Of a stretch of 64,000 bases of DNA, positions 60,404 through 64,000 are shown piece after piece (position 1 is the first letter of the stretch; each line of letters opens with the position of its first letter). A program made the translations under genes and the position numbers. This DNA is from Bugula neritina (lineage: Eukaryota > Bryozoa > Gymnolaemata > Cheilostomatida > Bugulidae): contig OZ037769.1 of the NCBI GenBank assembly GCA_964035545.1, positions 14,254,633 through 14,318,632 on the forward strand, written 5' to 3'. The notes beneath the pieces are model-generated. The model was not told where the DNA came from, searched no databases, and worked only from the letters and a program-made list of their open reading frames with translations.

Positions 60404-61045
60404 TGTCACAAATTCTGAGTGTACATATATCTATAGACCTACCAGGTTTTTCCTAATGATTATACAGGAATGTTCATAAATATTCTAGACTGATCAAAGA
60501 GATGGGTCATTGTTCATTGTTATTGTTTTCATTAGTCATGTTAACTACTGCCCAGCAATGTAAACAAGGTGTTGCGCAATAATTGCGAAATAACCATGGA
60601 AATTCCAATGTTTTGTTTTGTTTTGATTTTCTATAAATAGTATTGGCATGTGGGGAAGGTTTTCTACTAGAATCTTCTATACTGGAATGCTTGAGAATAT
60701 TCTAGAGTGTTTTGTTTACTATAAATACTGAGGCAGTTGTGTTTACAGTTCAGTTCATTCTCGCAGTTCCTTTTTATAAGTTCATTCTCGCAGTTCCTTT
60801 TTATAAGTTCATTCTCGCAGTTCCTTTTTATAAGTTCATTCTCGCAGTTCCTTTTTATGAGTTCATTCTTGGAGTTCATTTTAATACATTCATCTGTGCA
60901 TATCTTACTAGAGAAATAAAGTATACTTATATCCACAACTCTATTTATTCACAACTGGATTAGCAAGCTGTATACTACTTGTCTATACACTTCTGACTAC
61001 CAGACTTTTCGAACTCGTCACACTGCTACCAACAGTTTTGTGACA
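60404..61045 (+). repeat. 5' LTR of the Ty3/gypsy element (642 bp)
   Basis: It starts TGTCACA (60404-60410) and ends TGTGACA (61039-61045), a perfect 7-bp inverted terminus beginning TG and ending CA. Inside are two TATA-like boxes (TATAAATA at 60632-60639 and 60720-60727), four 27-bp tandem repeats and AATAAA at 60915-60920. The primer site follows after two bases. The matching 3' LTR must lie right of the window. The 5 bp before it are GTTAC, the expected target duplication to look for. Confidence 0.85.
60753..60887 (+). repeat. 27-bp tandem repeat in the LTR, 4 copies plus one degenerate
   Basis: Units start GTTCATTCTCGCAGTTCC: 60753-60779, 60780-60806, 60807-60833 and 60834-60860, then a degenerate fifth to 60887. 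They lie downstream of the second TATA-like box, so they may be transcribed in R/U5 or act as an enhancer-like array. The open frames through them are a by-product of the 27-bp period. Confidence 0.93.
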
Positions 61046-61047
61046 AT

Positions 61048-61065
61048 TGGGGGCTGCTCCGGGAA
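61048..61065 (+). promoter_or_regulatory. Primer-binding site
   Basis: TGGGGGCTGCTCCGGGAA starts two bases after the LTR end. It resembles the TGGGGGCT-type site that pairs with the 3' end of tRNA-Pro in some retroelements; the exact tRNA cannot be named without the host tRNA set. Confidence 0.8.
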
Positions 61066-61141
61066 GTCTCAGTCGCACACAGGGAAGTTATTAGTTACAA
61101 CGTGAGTATACACAGGATTAATTAACAGTTGTTGAGACATT

Positions 61142-64000
61142 ATGGCGTTGTTGGAGAGAGTGACACAGATGGGCAAAGATCTTGGATTGGTGGAAGACAA
61201 GCTCATAGCTTTTGTTGAAAAAAACCTACCCATTGTTGCTGCACAAGAGGAAAAAGAAAAGGCATGGGAGGAAAAAGAAAAGGACCGAGAGGAAAAAGAA
61301 AAGGACCGAGAGGAGCGTAGATTAGAGCGTGAGGCGGAAAGGATCAAGCAAGAAAATGAGAAAGCCTTAATGGAGATGAAGATAAAAGCTGACCAGGAGG
61401 CAGAAGAGAGAAGACAACGACATGAATTAGATATGGAAAAGCTGAAAGCTAACACAAGTTTGGAGCACTCAAAACATGAAAGCACCAGGTTAGAAATAGC
61501 TAATAAACCAAAACCGAAAATACCATTCTTTGATGAGAAGGTGGACGAAATGGATAGCTATTTAGAGCGGTTCGAGTGGGTTGCCGAAGGATGTAATTGG
61601 GACAAGGGAGATTGGCCCTACCATCTCAGTCAGTACCTAAGGGGTACAGCAACAGAAGCTTACATCCGGTTGTCGCCTACCGATCGCAGAGATTATAAAA
61701 AAGTCAAAGAAGCCTTGTTGGAGCGCTTTAACTTGACTCAAGAGGGCTACAGAAAAAAGCTCAGAGAGGCAGAAGCTTACGAGGATGAAACTCCTGCCCA
61801 ACTATTCACTAGGATAGAAACTTACGTGCACAAGTGGGTGGAGCTTTCAGGGGGCATGGACATAGCCAAACTAGTGGCGACTGAACAATTTATATCATCA
61901 TGCCCAGACGACCTAGCTGTGCATTTAAAGCAAAGTTCCTACAACAGCAGTGAGGATATGTGTGATGCAGCGTCACTGTTTTTGCACGCCCGTGGAAGAA
62001 AACTAGCAAAGACTAAGAAAACTAATACAAAAAGGATGGAAAACACACCCGCCGGTAGCATGAATGCTGAACAAGGAAGTAAAAGCGATGGGGCATGCTT
62101 CATCTGCAAAGATAAGTCACACATTGCTCGTAACTGCCCACGGCGAGCCAAGAAGTACTGTTCACATTGCAAGATGAACAACCACAATACTTCAGACTGC
62201 AGAAAGTATGGTGGGAGATCAGTGCATGCTGCTGCTGCAATAGCAACTACTCAGAATAAGACTATGGTCACAGATCCAGGAATTTCATCTAAAGTGGAAG
62301 AACCTACAGAAATCACAGTTAATGGTAAAAAGTTTTTCAACACTGCTGTCTGCAAGAATGGACCTAAATTCAAAGATGGGGGCACAGCAATATTTGATGC
62401 GGAAGTTAACGGCCAACGAGCGACTGTAATGCGCGACACCGGCTGTGGTTGCATTGTAGTCAATGCAAAGTATGTGCAACCTCAACACTTAACTGGAGAA
62501 TCAGTTTATCTGAATATGGCTGATGCAAGTGTTAGGAAGGCTCAGTGGGCACTTATCTCAGTGCGCTCACCATTTTACAATGGTGTCGTCAAAGCTGCAG
62601 TAATGGACAAGACGATTTGTGACCTGCTTATTGGGAATGTGGATGGAGCAAGATCAGCTGACCAGCCACTGGAAAACTGGAAGGACTGCGCCGTAACCAC
62701 AAGAGCTCAAGCTGTCAAGGAAAAGTCAGGAGACAAACCACTGATGGTTGATTCAAATGCTAACCCATTAAGTATAGGGAAAGATGAGATAGCCAGAATG
62801 CAGAGGGATGACCCCACATTGGAACGTTTCTTCGATGCAAAAGAAGTGAAGGAGAAAAAGGGATGCACCACTAGGTTTGTGGTGAGGAATAAGATCCTGT
62901 ACCGTGAGTACACCGACTCGAAGTCTGTCAGTGTAAAACCAGTTAAACAACTCATGGTACCCAGTTCACTGAGGAAGGAAGTTCTACAGAAAGCTCATGA
63001 CTGCATAATGAGCGGACACCTAGGAGTAAAGAAAACCACTGATAGAGTGCTTTCCAACTTCTTCTGGCCAGGACTAAACGGAGATGTCGTACGTTTCTGT
63101 CAATCATGTGACATTTGCCAGAAGACGGTGAAAAAAGGCTCAGTCATGAAAGTTCCAGTACAGGAAACTCCACTAATTGACACCCCATTCAAGAGATGTG
63201 CAGTAGACCTAGTCGGACCAATTAACCCTCCGAGTGAGAAAGGACACCGCTACATCTTAACTCTAGTTGACTATGCTACAAGATATCCTGAAGCTACACC
63301 ATTGAAGAACATTGACTCAGCTACTGTAGCTGAAGCGCTGCTTGACATGTACAGTCGTGTTGGGATACCAGAGGAGGTGATAAGCGATCAAGGAACTCAA
63401 TTCATTTCGGACTACATGAAAGAGTTTACCAGATTACTTGACATGCGACAACTTCCTACCTCACCATACCATGCAATGGCCAATGGACTTGTGGAAAAGT
63501 TCAACGGAACCCTCAAGAGTATGTTAAAAAAGTTGTGTGCTAAAGAGCCAAGACAGTGGCATCGGTTCATCAATGCGGCTCTATTTGCATATAGAGAAGT
63601 CCCACAGGAATCAACAGGCTTCGCCCCATTCGAGTTACTCTATGGAAGAACTGTGCGTGGACCAATGTACATCCTGCGACAACTTTGGACAAAAGAAGAC
63701 ACTGCCGATGAAGTCAAGACCTGCTATCAACATGTTTTTGAATTGAGAGAGCGTTTAGATGACATGATGGAAATGGCACTAGCTTCGCTAAAAGACAGTC
63801 AAAAAAGATACAAACACTATTTTGATAAGAAAGCTAAGCAGAGAGACTTCAAACCTGGTGACAAAGTGCTCATTCTTCTACCTACAAATGGAAATAAATT
63901 GCTGATGCATTGGCAAGGACCATTCAATATTGAGGAGAAAGTCAGACTGAATGACTACATTATCAACATTAGAGGCAAGAGGAGAACATACCATGCCAAC
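61142..64000 (+). CDS. Gag-protease-integrase polyprotein of a Gmr1-type Ty3/gypsy retrotransposon, open at window end
   Basis: One uninterrupted frame of 953 codons from ATG 61142 to the window edge. Order: Glu/Lys-rich coiled coil (residues ~38-120), gag core (~125-290), two CX2CX4HX4C zinc knuckles (first Cys at 319), protease with RDTGCG (Asp 432), integrase zinc finger (His 619, then CQSCDIC), integrase core Asp 689 (AVDLVGP), Asp 749 (SDQGTQF) and Glu 785 (GLVEKFN) with the exact DX35E spacing, then a GPF module near the end. No RT or RNase H lies between protease and integrase, so these must follow to the right. That is the copia-like order found in Gmr1-like members of Ty3/gypsy. All visible catalytic residues are intact and no stop occurs, so the copy looks young. 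Gag packages the RNA; protease and integrase process the polyprotein and insert the cDNA. Confidence 0.92.
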   Translation, partial: MALLERVTQMGKDLGLVEDKLIAFVEKNLPIVAAQEEKEKAWEEKEKDREEKEKDREERRLEREAERIKQENEKALMEMKIKADQEAEERRQRHELDMEKLKANTSLEHSKHESTRLEIANKPKPKIPFFDEKVDEMDSYLERFEWVAEGCNWDKGDWPYHLSQYLRGTATEAYIRLSPTDRRDYKKVKEALLERFNLTQEGYRKKLREAEAYEDETPAQLFTRIETYVHKWVELSGGMDIAKLVATEQFISSCPDDLAVHLKQSSYNSSEDMCDAASLFLHARGRKLAKTKKTNTKRMENTPAGSMNAEQGSKSDGACFICKDKSHIARNCPRRAKKYCSHCKMNNHNTSDCRKYGGRSVHAAAAIATTQNKTMVTDPGISSKVEEPTEITVNGKKFFNTAVCKNGPKFKDGGTAIFDAEVNGQRATVMRDTGCGCIVVNAKYVQPQHLTGESVYLNMADASVRKAQWALISVRSPFYNGVVKAAVMDKTICDLLIGNVDGARSADQPLENWKDCAVTTRAQAVKEKSGDKPLMVDSNANPLSIGKDEIARMQRDDPTLERFFDAKEVKEKKGCTTRFVVRNKILYREYTDSKSVSVKPVKQLMVPSSLRKEVLQKAHDCIMSGHLGVKKTTDRVLSNFFWPGLNGDVVRFCQSCDICQKTVKKGSVMKVPVQETPLIDTPFKRCAVDLVGPINPPSEKGHRYILTLVDYATRYPEATPLKNIDSATVAEALLDMYSRVGIPEEVISDQGTQFISDYMKEFTRLLDMRQLPTSPYHAMANGLVEKFNGTLKSMLKKLCAKEPRQWHRFINAALFAYREVPQESTGFAPFELLYGRTVRGPMYILRQLWTKEDTADEVKTCYQHVFELRERLDDMMEMALASLKDSQKRYKHYFDKKAKQRDFKPGDKVLILLPTNGNKLLMHWQGPFNIEEKVRLNDYIINIRGKRRTYHAN

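Noticed and set aside
61069-61485. Ser/Phe-rich minus-strand frame of 138 codons
   Set aside because: Antisense of the gag coiled coil of the Ty3/gypsy polyprotein. The same applies to the minus-strand frames at 61939-62955.

Overview
The window is AT-rich eukaryotic nuclear DNA. It has spliced genes with GT-AG introns, long introns, many microsatellites and a dense, varied set of mobile elements. The best guess is an invertebrate animal. A methuselah/adhesion-like GPCR with somatomedin-B-like Cys modules, a Penelope-like element, a hammerhead retrozyme and tRNA-derived SINEs together fit a marine spiralian (lophotrochozoan), but the phylum cannot be fixed from sequence alone. There are no bacterial operons, rRNA genes or CRISPR arrays.

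Host genes. Three spliced genes can be built by phase-matched exons. (1) On the minus strand at 844-3018 lie the 5' three exons of an SLC16-type monocarboxylate transporter that runs off the left edge. (2) On the minus strand at 20567-26042 lie six phase-consistent exons of a guanylate-binding-protein-like (GB1/RHD3) GTPase ending in a long coiled coil and a CaaX box; the exons with the P-loop are not found. (3) On the plus strand at 33638-45017 lies a roughly ten-exon, ~1190-residue receptor with a signal peptide, a repeated Cys-rich ectodomain and a seven-helix family-B-like membrane domain.

Mobile DNA, left to right. A DDE transposon relic with 1.08-kb terminal inverted repeats (3626-7583); a foldback MITE (9021-9442); a Penelope-like element (PLE) carrying two 1202-bp inverted arms (10859-13980); a tandem 272-bp retrozyme-like array (14057-14633); a Harbinger-like MITE with TAA duplication (15039-15421); a large inverted duplication (16357-20630 versus 30308-33211) around the GBP-like gene; a decayed Ty3/gypsy relic (27380-29525); three copies of one tRNA-derived SINE; and, at the right edge, an open Ty3/gypsy element (60404 to beyond 64000) whose integrase directly follows the protease, the Gmr1-type domain order.

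Main discovery. Four complete type-I hammerhead ribozymes can be folded by eye within 3.5 kb. One lies in each inverted arm of the PLE, downstream of the endonuclease. Two lie in the 272-bp tandem repeat next to it and would cut a minus-strand transcript into an exact 272-nt monomer. The autonomous (RT plus GIY-YIG) and non-autonomous (ribozyme-only) partners are separated only by a (TA)n tract, and both are inserted in (TA)n. This gives a compact picture of a retrozyme system and its possible helper. The right-hand third (45.8-60.4 kb) holds no gene I can recognise.
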